Source: Macrotrachela quadricornifera (taxonomy: Eukaryota > Rotifera > Eurotatoria > Philodinida > Philodinidae). Taken from it: 64,000 nucleotides of DNA. The translations under genes were made by a program, and so were the position numbers. How positions within the stretch are numbered: position 1 is the first letter of the stretch; each line of letters starts with the position of its first letter. The notes beneath the pieces were generated by a model. That model was not told where the DNA came from, made no database searches, and saw only the letters and a program-made list of their open reading frames with translations. Location: NCBI GenBank assembly GCA_022393335.1, contig JAJEKB010020933.1, positions 884,728-948,727 of the forward strand, read 5' to 3'. Below, piece by piece: positions 45,171 to 56,060 of the stretch.

Positions 45171-47717
45171 TATACTGATGCATTTGACATTAATTTCGTT
45201 CATTTATTATCTATTGTGAAGAAATTATATCATTATCCAAAAAATGTTAGCCAAAAGATAGTTAGGTATTGTTCAATATTAGTTATTGTGAATTGTTATA
45301 GTCAACAATTTTCGAAAAAAACCTTTATTCATTCCTAATGTTGACACATCAAAGATGACAAATTGAAATAGGAGATGTTACTATGAGAAACTTTGAAAGA
45401 ATTATGAGTTGGCATCATATATCTTCATCAAACTAAAGCAATAGACTGTTTCTCGAAATTACTGATTGATTAATTAATGCACAAAACGCATTGATTTTTC
45501 GCCGGTAAAGTTAAGAATTGTGACTGGTTGGCTGCTGGTCGGTTCAAATCAAATCTAACCAGTTGTAAGTATGTGTGTGGGCATGAGTAAGAATGTTAGT
45601 AAAATGAATATCCACATTGACGACCACATTCCAGTGAGATATTTTCTATGTGCTATTGATCTTTTTATGACTCTAAGTGAAATGTAGGAGTTTAGAACGT
45701 TATTCTATGTGACTTGGTTTGTAATAAGATTATTTTATATGTAAGAGCCACTTCAATCAAGACTATCAATTGCATATGCCGAGCATTTTCAATCGGAACC
45801 TTTTCGACCTTATCCATTTAAAAAATATTAAGCAAATAATCAGAGTAAAATCACTAATGGTCGAAAATAATCCAAAAAACCAAATTTTCATCCATTATTC
45901 ATATTATTTCTGCTTATGATCGATGAAAAATTGATGGAAAAATTTAATTATATAAATGCGTGCCAAAGAAAATTGTTTAATGATTTTGCCATTCAATCTA
46001 AAAAAATATTCATTAGATCCAGCATTTTTCATGAATTTCTAATCAATCATAATCCAAAAATAACAGGAATAGTCAATCAGATTTTGGTTTTTTTTGGAAT
46101 TGTTTTGATTATAATCGATTTTAATCCGATTATATCTCTAGTTGTTTCACATGGATCCTCGGTGAATATTAAAATCTCTTATTTTCATGTGTTCTCGTTC
46201 TGGTTGTTTATAACCACTCTTAACATTCAACTTTAGGTTTGTCACTAGTCTGATAATATTGAAAATTAAATATACTTACGTGGTAAAAGATTTGGGATGT
46301 ATGAGTTGTTTGTCGTATACTCACAAACGGTTTTTGCTGCATATATATCGTCGACGAATTAGTGGGTTTTTTCCAACTTACTTTATTTGACGGGATCAAT
46401 GAAGCATAACATTTTCTTCAATGAGACAGCTTGTTGCACGTATGCGTTCGCCCTTGCGTATGTATTGTTATTTTCAATTTTTTCCTTTTGTTTTTTCTTT
46501 TCGTCACGTTTCGTGTTGATATGATGGAAAAATATCCATTATTATTTGTATACATATGTGTATTATATTTTAATTTTGCAATTTTCTCATATGAAAACGA
46601 AATAATACTTTTTTTGAGATCATATATGAAAAATGCTAGCAGTATCGTGTTCTACAATATATTGCTTCATGACAATGATTCGTCCTGTTGACTATACAAA
46701 TACATTTTGCTCAGAAAAATCGATCAATAGAATTTTATTTTGTAACTCAACGATAGATGTTCATTTCGGAGAACTGTGCCAAGACAAGTATAAAAATTAC
46801 GTGACGTATAAGTCTGAGTCATAGCTGGAACCAGACCAACCGGTCGATCTTCGCCGGCTCTTAAAATCTCTTTTGGATACCAAAGCTTGCTTATTCTGTT
46901 CACTTTTAACGATTTTTATGGTATCAATAGTCAGGAGATATGACCCTGAAAGTTTATCCTTGACAAATGTTAACTTTTATCTGAAAGGAAAGATATCAGC
47001 TCGTTACGATACATCACAAAAGCCCTGCTATTTACACGACTTCCGTAACAAGATGAACTGCATAAATCATAAAAAACAGAATTTTCGTATCGACTTTCAC
47101 AGAGCTTTTGTTTTGATCTGACAAGGATTTCATACCACTCTTACATGGCTATCGTAACATCAAAATAGTTAGTGTAATCTCTAATTAGATGCTTATGGTA
47201 AGAATTTCGTAACATAATTTTACCAATCTTTTGTATTGAGGTCAATATTTCATTAGAAAACATGACAAAAGACTTATAAAAACACAAATGGAGATTTAGA
47301 AGACAAATACAAGCATGTTTTAATCTTTTTTTTTGAATTTATTTCCTAATGATGACCAAAATTAACAACAACCAAGAAAAATACAGAGAAGGAGGAGATT
47401 GGACGAGTCAAAAACCAAAATAACGTCAAAATAGTTGTGCAATCACCTAGACAATGTTGAAAGAATAAATGTTTAGACATGACTGTGTTGTGAATGATTA
47501 ATGTACAGAATAGTGTCGCATATTTAGAGTATTTATGTACATTATAGTTATTGCGAATGGACGACACCTGCTGACACTTAGTTACGAAAGTTTTGTAGAC
47601 TTAATAACAATAGGACTTTTATATCACGAAAATCCTGCAAATTTTCCACAATGAGTTGATACACTCCGATCTGAAATCTCAGCTCTAAATATTGGCCAAC
47701 ACATTCTCATCTTATGA
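45171..47717. other. Gene-poor stretch
   Basis: Frames at 45916-46236, 46431-46691, 46633-46824 and 46873-47121 (+) show no recognisable domain. The first crosses an AATCGATT-rich patch like that near 16-17 kb. A tRNA-like B-box word (GGTTCAAATC, near 45541) has no matching A-box. I cannot support a gene here. Confidence 0.35.
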
Positions 47718-48555
47718 ATACTTTGGACGCACCAAAAATTCTGATCACGATGTTGTGGGAGCATCTAATAAGCTTCAAGAAATTTCCTTTCTATATTATT
47801 TTTCTATGCTATTTGATCATACTTTAATTAATATGATGATAATAAATTTTGAATAAAATGTTTCTTACTTAAGATTTGTGTGTGGTCATAGTACTAGATC
47901 ACAAAAAATGAAGCAGGTTAGTGTTCAATATCCAATAAGATGCAGCGTGAAAATTTCTATAATTTACGTAAGGCCAATTATTTTATAGTCGCACTCTTTG
48001 TTTCCAAAATAGACAAAGTTCTAAGAGAACAAAATTTCACCATTGCAAAAATTGTTCGTACAGAATTTTCTTTTTTCTTTTTAAACTATTACAATAAATT
48101 TTATCATGAAGATTGTAGAAATATTTATGCTGCATCTTGCGGTGTATTTTCTTTTCTTTTAATAAAGCATATCCGATGATGAAATAGCAATAATGTATTC
48201 ATCGTGTGTCAGAAACATTATTTAATCCGCATAATCAAAATCCGATCGTGCAGAATTTTGTCCGTTTTGGAAACAAAAGTGGAACTATAAAATAAGTGGC
48301 CTTACGTAAATTGTAGAGATTTTCACGCTGCATCTTATTGGATATTGAACACTAACCTGCTTCATTCTTTGTGATCTAGTACTATGACCACACACAAATC
48401 TTAAGGAAGAAACATTTTATCCAAAATTGATTATCATCATATTAGTTAAAGTACGATCAAATAGCATAGAAAAAAAATATAGAAAGAAAGTTCCTCGAAC
48501 CTTATTAGATGTTTCAGTAACGTCGTGATCAAAACTTTTGGTACATCCGAAGTAT
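47718..48555. mobile_element. Full-length mariner-like MITE with TA duplication
   Basis: Ends are TACTTTGGACGCACCAAAA on the left and the reverse complement TACTTCGGATGTACCAAAAG on the right, each with a flanking TA. Arms of ~340 bp mirror each other (TAGTACTAGATCACAAA against TTTGTGATCTAGTACTA). A ~150-bp core is unique. The inner motif GATGCAGCGTGAAAA recurs in the copies at 5506, 52946 and 56469. No transposase. TA duplication and CCAAAAG termini suggest the IS630-Tc1-mariner group. Confidence 0.75.
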
Positions 48556-49316
48556 TTATTGTTGTTATCTCAATAAATATAAAATTGAAAAGTTTTAAAT
48601 TTTTTTATTTGTTACTTCAACTTGTATATTTAGAAAAAAGTCACAATAAAAAAAATAATTAACTTTATATTAGATTAATATAAAAGTTTCATATTTCTAA
48701 AAAGGATCGAAAATTTATCTGAAGCTGAGATCCTCACCCAACCCAAAATTCTGGCTTATCAAGATATACTGCATCATTCATAGTATAACATGAAACGCAG
48801 CCTGTAAGTATGGAATGCTCAAAGCTATATGAAACAAATATTTCCTTATGATTCTTTTATATAAGTCAGATTGTAGATTATGGCATTTTTCTAGATTAAT
48901 AGTCTTACAGTCAAATAAAATATATTGAATTATTTGAGTCGTTCATTTAAATAGTCACTAAAAATCATAATTTAGAAGAATCTTATTTTAAATGTTTGAT
49001 AGAAACCAAAGTACTGATACTCATTCAATACTTCATTGTAAAAAGTGACAACTTTTATAGGATCAATAAAAAACCATGCTTCATCTCTAGCACATGTATT
49101 AATCTCGTATGATAAATATATAAATGCTCTCTTATTTACGTCGAAGAACAAGTCGGCAATGAAACATAACGTTGAAATAATTTTTTTTGCTCGTTCTCTT
49201 GCCTTATGTTAAGCAAATATATAACTCTTATCTTTTCTCTTTTACATTGGTCTCGTGTATAAAATAGTCATCTATAAATGAAAGTGTATATATATAGTCG
49301 TCAAAAGTAAAATAGA
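48556..49316. other. AT-rich 5' flank of the Cys-rich gene
   Basis: No gene recognised. A TATATATATAG run lies at 49287-49297, about 20 bp before the ATG at 49317. It could be a TATA box with a very short leader, or simply AT-rich sequence. Confidence 0.3.
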
Positions 49317-50249
49317 ATGTATTCATTGATTATTTTATTACTAATAAACTATGTTCGAGCTCAACAGGATTTATGTTCATGTTCATGCTGTATTGGCCAA
49401 TCTTGCACTCCCACCTCAGTTGGTATCTTGTACATGCCAAATTGCACGACAGAAACATGCTTGATATCTTGTCGTACGTTATATTCTCAATGTCAAACAG
49501 CCCATCCTAATGGTCAAGTTTTACCGCAATGTTCCTCGAATATATCCACTAGTAGTCCATTATTCAATTGTCAATGTAATTGTTGTAATACAGGTTCTGC
49601 TACATGCACACCGTTCTTTGTCGGTTATAGCACAGCTTATTTATGCGAATCAAGTGCATGTAGTATCTCATGTTCTCAACAACATCCAGGTCAATGTGTA
49701 TCAGATCATAATGGACAAACAATTGGTACATGTATTGGTCCTATTACAACAACAATAACGACGATGACGACGACAGCAATATCGATAACAACCGTTAGTA
49801 CAACTACTGATCGTTGGTTAAGTAACATATGTTCATGCAAATGTTGTCAATCTGGACCTGGCTGTACACCAAATATTGATGCAGGTATTGCTATAGCATC
49901 TCAATGTTCGTCATTGGCTTGTACAGAAGCATGTCAAAATGAGTATCTATCGATTTGTCCATCACTAGCTGATTTAGGTCAAACCAATGGTACATGTATA
50001 GGTCAATCCAGTGGAAACACACGTTGTCAATGTCAATGTTGTGAAACGAATGGATGTTCGTCTTATGAGATTACTACAAATGTAGATTGTACATTATGTG
50101 AAGCATTATGTCGACGAGAATCACCTTGCACCAATACTCATACTATAACAAATACTTGTACTAGCAATAAATCAAAGAAATCAATACAATTTTCTCTTTC
50201 ACTAAATATTTTTATACCAATAATTGTTTTTCCTCTTTTTTTCCTATAA
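49317..50249 (+). CDS. Secreted Cys-rich repeat protein, probably GPI-anchored
   Basis: Single-exon 310-aa protein. Residues 1-15 are a signal peptide (MYSLIILLLINYVRA, cut before QQ). Four diverged Cys-rich modules follow at about 19-75, 83-138, 166-222 and 231-275. Each opens with a CxCxCC core (CSCSCC, CQCNCC, CSCKCC, CQCQCC) and ends with a C-x-C or T-C-I-G type close. A Thr/Ser-rich linker (about 140-163, mucin-like, likely O-glycosylated) splits modules 2 and 3. The C-terminus has a small basic spacer (SNKSKKS) and a hydrophobic tail ending FPLFFL, as in GPI-attachment signals. A poly(A) signal AATAAA lies about 50 bp after the stop. I do not recognise the family; it is probably a cell-surface protein. 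Confidence 0.8.
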   Translation: MYSLIILLLINYVRAQQDLCSCSCCIGQSCTPTSVGILYMPNCTTETCLISCRTLYSQCQTAHPNGQVLPQCSSNISTSSPLFNCQCNCCNTGSATCTPFFVGYSTAYLCESSACSISCSQQHPGQCVSDHNGQTIGTCIGPITTTITTMTTTAISITTVSTTTDRWLSNICSCKCCQSGPGCTPNIDAGIAIASQCSSLACTEACQNEYLSICPSLADLGQTNGTCIGQSSGNTRCQCQCCETNGCSSYEITTNVDCTLCEALCRRESPCTNTHTITNTCTSNKSKKSIQFSLSLNIFIPIIVFPLFFL

Positions 50250-50436
50250 ATAATTAAATGTCTATTTTATTCTATTAAAATACATTTCAACATTCATTTT
50301 AATAAATAAAAGTTGAGGGTGAGGGTGAGGAGAATCCTAAAAGGTTGCTCTGAATAATGAATAAAGGGCCGTAAGCCAAAGAGTGAGAGCAAGCAAAAGG
50401 AAAACTACTCTAACTAATTCTTCTCAGCAAATATAG

Positions 50437-50988
50437 ACACTTAGGTTTAACCAAAAGTTCTGATTCCAACATTAAAGGTATCTTGTTGAATAAGAAAAAC
50501 TATTCAAAATTGAGAAACCAAATATACCATTTTATAGAACAAGTCGAGACGCGTTGAATGGCATATATTAAATTTGATTTTCATAAGACTTTAGTGGAAC
50601 TATAGTCAATTTACTAGTAGACGGTCATGTACTCAAAATTAGTAACATCAGTTATGGATCATTACGGATCTTGATATCATTGAAAGGTATTTCCAGGAAA
50701 ATATTTTTATATACAGTTTTGTAGAGTTTTCCACGGGATACTTATTGATATACTTGGCATCTCCGATCGTTTTTGTATGTACTAGAACTTTTTGGATACA
50801 TGGTCGTCTACTAGTAAATTGACTATAGTTTCACTAAAGTATTATGAAGATCAGATTCAATATATGCCATTCGACCTGTCTTGATTGGCTCTACAAAATG
50901 GTATATTTGGTTTTTCAATTTCGAATAGGCCTTCTTATTCGGCAGGGATTTTTAACTGGACTCAGGACTTTTGGTTACACCTAAGTAT
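50437..50988. mobile_element. Palindromic MITE downstream of Cys-rich gene
   Basis: Ends ACACTTAGGTTTAACCAAAAG and, reversed, TACTTAGGTGTAACCAAAAG resemble the TACTTxGG family. Arms of ~250 bp mirror each other about 50705 (ATTTACTAGTAGACG against CGTCTACTAGTAAAT; AAATATACCATTTT against AAAATGGTATATTT). No coding capacity. A GAGGGTGAGG-type run precedes it at 50314. Confidence 0.65.
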
Positions 50989-51407
50989 CATCCTGAACCT
51001 TTGAAATAAAAAAGATCGAATAAAAGCTACTTCTTTATAGAGTTTGTCAAGGAATGTGTCACATTGATAAAGGAATTATTTTCCATTAGATTTGAAAAAA
51101 ATTCTCGCATAGAAATTTAAATTCAAAACGAAAACCCTCAGAGTAAAATAAAATAATGCAGATTTTTGGTACTTGCCAAAAGAGTTCAATCTACAAATGC
51201 CAGAAAATAAATGAATGTATAAGATGATAGAGAATTTCAAATTCTAACAGACTAAATAATTGCTATTGGAAAAAAGTAATTCTATAGTAACGAAAAATTT
51301 AAAAATATGTTTTTCTAGTGACAATATATTTGAGATACGATCGGAAACTATTTTTTTCAGGAGTACATAATAGAGAGAGAAGGAGAATAATAATATATTA
51401 TTGTTTC

Positions 51408-52925
51408 TTAACATTTATGTGAACATCTCTCATAGTTACATTTATTTAATGGTTCATTTTTAAAAATAATATTCTCAATATAACGAGCTCCATATTTAGT
51501 CAAATGAAAACTGTCATATAATATTAATTTCCATCAGAGGTAAAATAAGGACACGTATTATTATATCCAGTACAAATCATTTTTAATATAATGCCAAATA
51601 TTGATTTATCTATAATTTTTTCTAATAAATTATTAACTTTAACAATTCGTTTCAATGGATATCGATATTGCTGAATTCAAAATTGAGTTGATTTATTAAC
51701 ATATAACATTGGATTAATACTTCCAAATTGTTTTGCTCCAATCACAAATATTTGTTGTTCTTTTGTTAAATTTAATAATTTTAATGTCATTGGTAATCTT
51801 TGAGCACTCCATTTACGCCAATTACTTGCTAATATGATAATATTAGCTGATCGTCTTTCTAAACCAAAATAAATTTGACAATCGTAAGTAATCATATTAT
51901 AAAAATCTTGTGAATAACTATCACCAATTAATAAAATTCTTCTATTTAATATTATTGTTTGATTTGAAAAATTTTTTTTTCTCTTTCTAATGCATCAAAT
52001 GCTCTTACAACATAATACCCATTACCATATTTTTTCAAGTCATATAAATAGGAATCAGTTCTATTATCTATTACCAATGCTCGATTATTTCCAGTTTGAA
52101 TTAAAAATAATCCAACAATCAGAATAATTACGAAAGTTAAACTACTTATACAAAATATTTGTTTTTCAGAAAAAAGTTTTTTATTTTGAAATGGTTCTTC
52201 AACAAATAAATAACTCAATATACTAAATAGAAAAACACCACTAATAATCCACATTTGTGATGTTCCATTTGATTTTAAACGAATAAATACGAGTATTGGT
52301 TGATGACAAAGATAAGCATTATAGGATATAAGACCAATGAATCGTAATGGATATGTACTTAACAAATAACCAATGAATGTATTATTATCTCCAAAAATAA
52401 TAATTAATACGGATCCAAATGTTGGTATTAATGTATAAAAATTTGGAAATGGAGGTCAATATGAACATAAAAATATACTTAGTTGAATTTTTATGCTGTA
52501 AATAAAATCCAACAAAAACTCCAAATAACAATTCCCATATACGTCCTAAAGGTGAATAAAATGATGCAAAACGATGTTGTGAAAACATTTGCAATTGATT
52601 AATTGATATTGATTGTAAATTTCCATCCCATTGACTAAGAAATAAACTTATCATAGTAAAAAATGCTAAAATAATTATTAAATAACGTTTATTTTTAATA
52701 AATAGATAACATAATAATGGAAATAAAAGATAAATTTGTTTAGAAATAATATAAAAAATAATGCTGGAAGAATACGACGACATCGTCGTTCATCAAAATT
52801 AATTAATGAAAATCTTTCTTCATGACATTCATTTAAGATAACTAATGTTATTAAATATCCACCAGAAAAATACATTGTCAAATCAGTATGATAGAATATT
52901 ATTGGAATAACATCTATTGCTCTAC
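51408..52925 (-). pseudogene. Acyltransferase-3 / SGNH protein pseudogene
   Basis: Minus-strand pieces in several frames follow the order of an OafA/OAC-type membrane O-acyltransferase. They are an N-terminal RAIDVIPIIFYH (about 52915), SGGYLITLVILNE and ERRCRRILPA (52860-52760), IYLLFPLL and GRIWELLFGVFVG (52735-52500), RFIGLISYNAYLCHQPI and LSYLFVEEPF (52340-52180), the SGNH block ILLIGDSYSQ (about 51935) and the closing DSFHLTKYGA (about 51470). The part between the ERR and LLFP motifs, about 80 residues that include the HTWSL active region in the family, is missing. There are frame changes near 52450 and 51975 (an A8/T5 run) and a stop near 51677. Such genes occur in bacteria and in nematodes (oac); origin here is undecided. 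Confidence 0.8.
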
Positions 52926-52945
52926 AAAATTATGTCCGGATCTGC

Positions 52946-53275
52946 CTAAAAACAAAATATACCACAAGATGCAATGTGAAAAGCTTTACAGTTTATAAAC
53001 GATAGTATACTTTATATTTGCATTTTTTTGCTTTCAAAATGGATAAAATTCTGAGCGATCAAATTTAGATTTTGTGAAAATGAGATTTATTTTTTGATGG
53101 AAGATGAATTGGTTTATTCTTATCTTATCTTTTCATAATTGTTCTTTGTAACTTATAGAGCTTTTTACGCTGCATCATATAGTGTATTTTATTATTTTTT
53201 TTAAACAAATATATTAGGTGATGAAAAGATAAAATAGTGATCAAATAGCATAGAAAAATAGAGCGAAAGATGCTC
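52946..53275. mobile_element. Partial mariner-like MITE beside the pseudogene
   Basis: It carries the family's inner motif on both sides (AAGATGCAATGTGAAAAGC at 52967; reversed as GAGCTTTTTACGCTGCATC at 53158) and ends with ATCAAATAGCATAGAAAAAT as in the 47718 copy. It directly abuts the 5' end of the acyltransferase pseudogene, so its insertion may have removed the gene's start. Confidence 0.5.
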
Positions 53276-54126
53276 TATCTATTAGTAAAAAAATTAATTT
53301 TTTTATGCACCCCTTCTTAAGAAAGCTTTTAGCGCAATCCCTGCGAGATTAAAAATGTGAAACACGATGAAAACTTGTTATATTATGAATTGCAAATCAA
53401 GGATAGGTATTAAAAACTTTATTGTGTCTGTTAAATAGCATAGAACATATACAAGATAGTAATAAAAACAATGATTGAAACAGAAGTGCATTTGAAGATA
53501 ATCTCTAGATTAAACATGTTACATTGTCTGGATGTTGATAGAAGGAGCACAATTTATGTTCGCAAAGCATGTATCCATGATGAACCACATCATGCTTTGA
53601 ATTTAAAATAATTCCCATTGTACATATGAGACATGCTTTAATCATCGTTCTTACTATGTTTTGATTCGAATAAGGGGGGAGGGGGTTCATATTTTTACCC
53701 CTAAACATTCCAACACTCTCTTTTAGATCATGTTTCACAAAAACATTGGAAAATACTGCTTTGAAATATAGATTATCCCAAAAGTCATTTTATACTTGAA
53801 TCAATTAATTTTCAATTCACATATACATACAGTGATCTAAAAGTTTCCTAACATGTTCGTGTTTATCACTGTTTGAAACACTGAAGAACATTCTTTTAGT
53901 TTATTTTTTTTAAGAAATATATATTCATACAGATAAAATATCCATTCAATGTTATATCATAGCAAGGTTCAAAACCTCCCTTAACAACATAATTGTTAAA
54001 TCGGGACAACATCATTCATAATTAACTAAAATTGTATGTAAGATAGATATCACATTAATAAAAGTTATGAAAACATTTCTATAAGAACATGGAATGATTG
54101 TCATTCAGCATCCATCTTATTTTTAT
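53276..54126. other. Gene-free AT-rich stretch
   Basis: A short mariner-like terminus TACAGTGATCTAAAAGTTTC occurs near 53829 without a visible partner. Nothing else recognised. Confidence 0.35.
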
Positions 54127-54134
54127 CAGTCAAT

Positions 54135-54869
54135 CAGAGGTGCAGAATCTACCTGTGTGCGGCACCGCGCGGTGGGGGAAACTTTGGAAAAGTTTTGAGT
54201 CGGGAAACGTTTCAAAAAATAACTTTTTTCTATTTGAAAAAAAACACAACCTGCGATGTCTCTACCAATGAGCTTCTAGCTTTTGTGTTATTAAAAGATT
54301 TTATACAAGTACAGATTTATTCGACGGTATCAATGATTTTCTCTACTTTCATTTATTAATGGTACTCAGAATTAGAAGTGAAACGATATGTGAATCAGCA
54401 GTGTCTATTTTAAAAGGACATATTCATAGCAACCGTTCATTACATCATGATTCGTTAGATAATGAAGTGCTGCTTCACTGGAATGCTCTCGTTGCATCTC
54501 GCTGATGCATTTATCAAACGCTCACTAGATAATAACCTCAACAACAAGAAGGATAAAAATTGATTATTTAATAAAAAGAGTGAATAATATTAAACATGGA
54601 AACTGCTATCACCAGGCTCTATTGTACTAAATCATTTGAGAAAAAAACAATTACGAAGATTACCAGAATCAATCGATAATTAATAGAGCACGTTGTTTTT
54701 TAAAATCACACTATTTGTTTTAAGTAGTTCTCTTTCGATGTCCTTTGCTTATAGATATATAATCCGCAGAAGGCCATGTATTTTGATTTTTCTAGCTGGG
54801 GAAATTTTTCGAAAATAATTTTAACGGTGGGAGAAATTTTTGCTTTTTATAGCAGATTCTGCACCTCTG
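54135..54869 (+). mobile_element. hAT-like element, copy A
   Basis: 735 bp with terminal inverted repeats CAGAGGTGCAGAATCT and AGATTCTGCACCTCTG (16 bp, exact). A 62-codon open remnant at 54317-54505 (+) reads as the tail of a transposase-like protein (SETICESAVSILKGHI, then DNEVLLHWNA); this is a tentative match to hAT C-terminal regions. It lacks a full transposase. Confidence 0.75.
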
Positions 54870-54885
54870 GTAGCGACAGCACATA

Positions 54886-55060
54886 AAATGAGGGTGAGAG
54901 CGGAGTCTTTAACGAGAGCACAGAAAGTGAGGGTGACGGTGGAGTCCTTATCGAGAGCACACAAAGTGAGGATGATGGTGAACTCTTTAAGCGCAGCACT
55001 GAAAGTGAGGTTGAAAACGACATCTTTAACACGGTCTAGCGACGGGATGAAGTTGATAGT
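54886..55060. repeat. 39-bp tandem repeat, about four units
   Basis: Units start at 54886, 54925, 54964 and 55003, each like AAAGTGAGGGTGA(C)GGTGGA plus a TCTTTAACGAGAGCAC end. Because 39 is a multiple of three, frames stay open on both strands (13-residue repeats such as KVRVTVESLSRAH), but codon patterns give no reason to call a gene. It starts just outside the hAT-like copy A. Confidence 0.7.
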
Positions 55061-55729
55061 GATGTATCTTGACACTAGCGTAGAGCATACGCATTTGTAG
55101 TATAGCTACGAACTTCGCTTTCTATTCGCCAGACCGATGTTCATTATGACGCATTCCTAATCATGAAACAAAGAGTAGCTTTTAGAAACCCAATATTCGC
55201 CAAAGTTGAAAACAATTTCGCAATAGCTCATTGAGAAAATAACGATCCTATAACATACTAGAAAAATACACTCCCTTGCCTTCTCTTACAATAGAAACAT
55301 CATCCTCTTACTTGAACTAACTACGCAACCAACAGATATCAAGCCATCTCGTGAGATGTAGCTGCATTCAGCCTGCTACACAAATTTAACATGAATTAAT
55401 TTTTCAACACCGACCATGACACCACTACGGAATAACTACTGAACTAGCTTAGATTGCTGTCAAGTGCGGCCAACGTACCTATGTCTTCCCGATAAAAACA
55501 AACGTTCGTCAGGTCCATCAAACTTGATAGTAACAATTCAAAAGTCCTAAAGCACAATAATATATCATAACTTCCATCCATTTCCCTGCCACACTTAACC
55601 AATCATCTACAATATTAGCTCTCAAATACCTACATCACATTTCATTCCATGCATCGATTCCTAAACTAATACACTCTAACTCTCCCTTGAATCATGCAAT
55701 TCCCTAGTTCTCTCATGTTCTCCGATATC
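55061..55729. other. Gene-free stretch between two tandem repeats
   Basis: No gene or repeat recognised. Confidence 0.35.
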
Positions 55730-56060
55730 ATTAAATTCAATGATCACTTAGATAGACATATCGAACTTGTACATGAAGAATATATTCCTTCAATTTGTTC
55801 ATTTTCTTGAATCCCATGAATTCCTTGATTTCCTTGAGCTTCATGACCATTTTAGAGTATTGATCTCTGGAATACATATGAACCTTGAATTCCTTGAAAT
55901 CCCTAGCCATTTGATAGTATAAGCCTCTAAAACATATATGAACCTTAAATTCCTTGAATTCCTTGATTTCCATGACCTTTCTATAGTAGATTTCTCTGAA
56001 ATATATATGAACGTTGAATTCTTTGAATTCCTTGATTTTCCTTGATTTGCCAATTTGTGG
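55730..56060. repeat. Tandem repeat, period about 65 bp
   Basis: About four units, each containing (C/T)ATATATGAACCTTGAATTCC, CTTGAATTCCTTGATTTCC and ATGACC(A/T)TT(T/C)(T/A)ATAGTA words, with an internal 9-11 bp TTCCTTGAA sub-repeat. Minus-strand frames spell K-E-F repeats, judged accidental. Confidence 0.65.

Noticed and set aside
45531..45580. tRNA-like sequence with GGTTCAAATC
   Set aside because: No A-box, acceptor stem or anticodon arm could be fitted on either strand.
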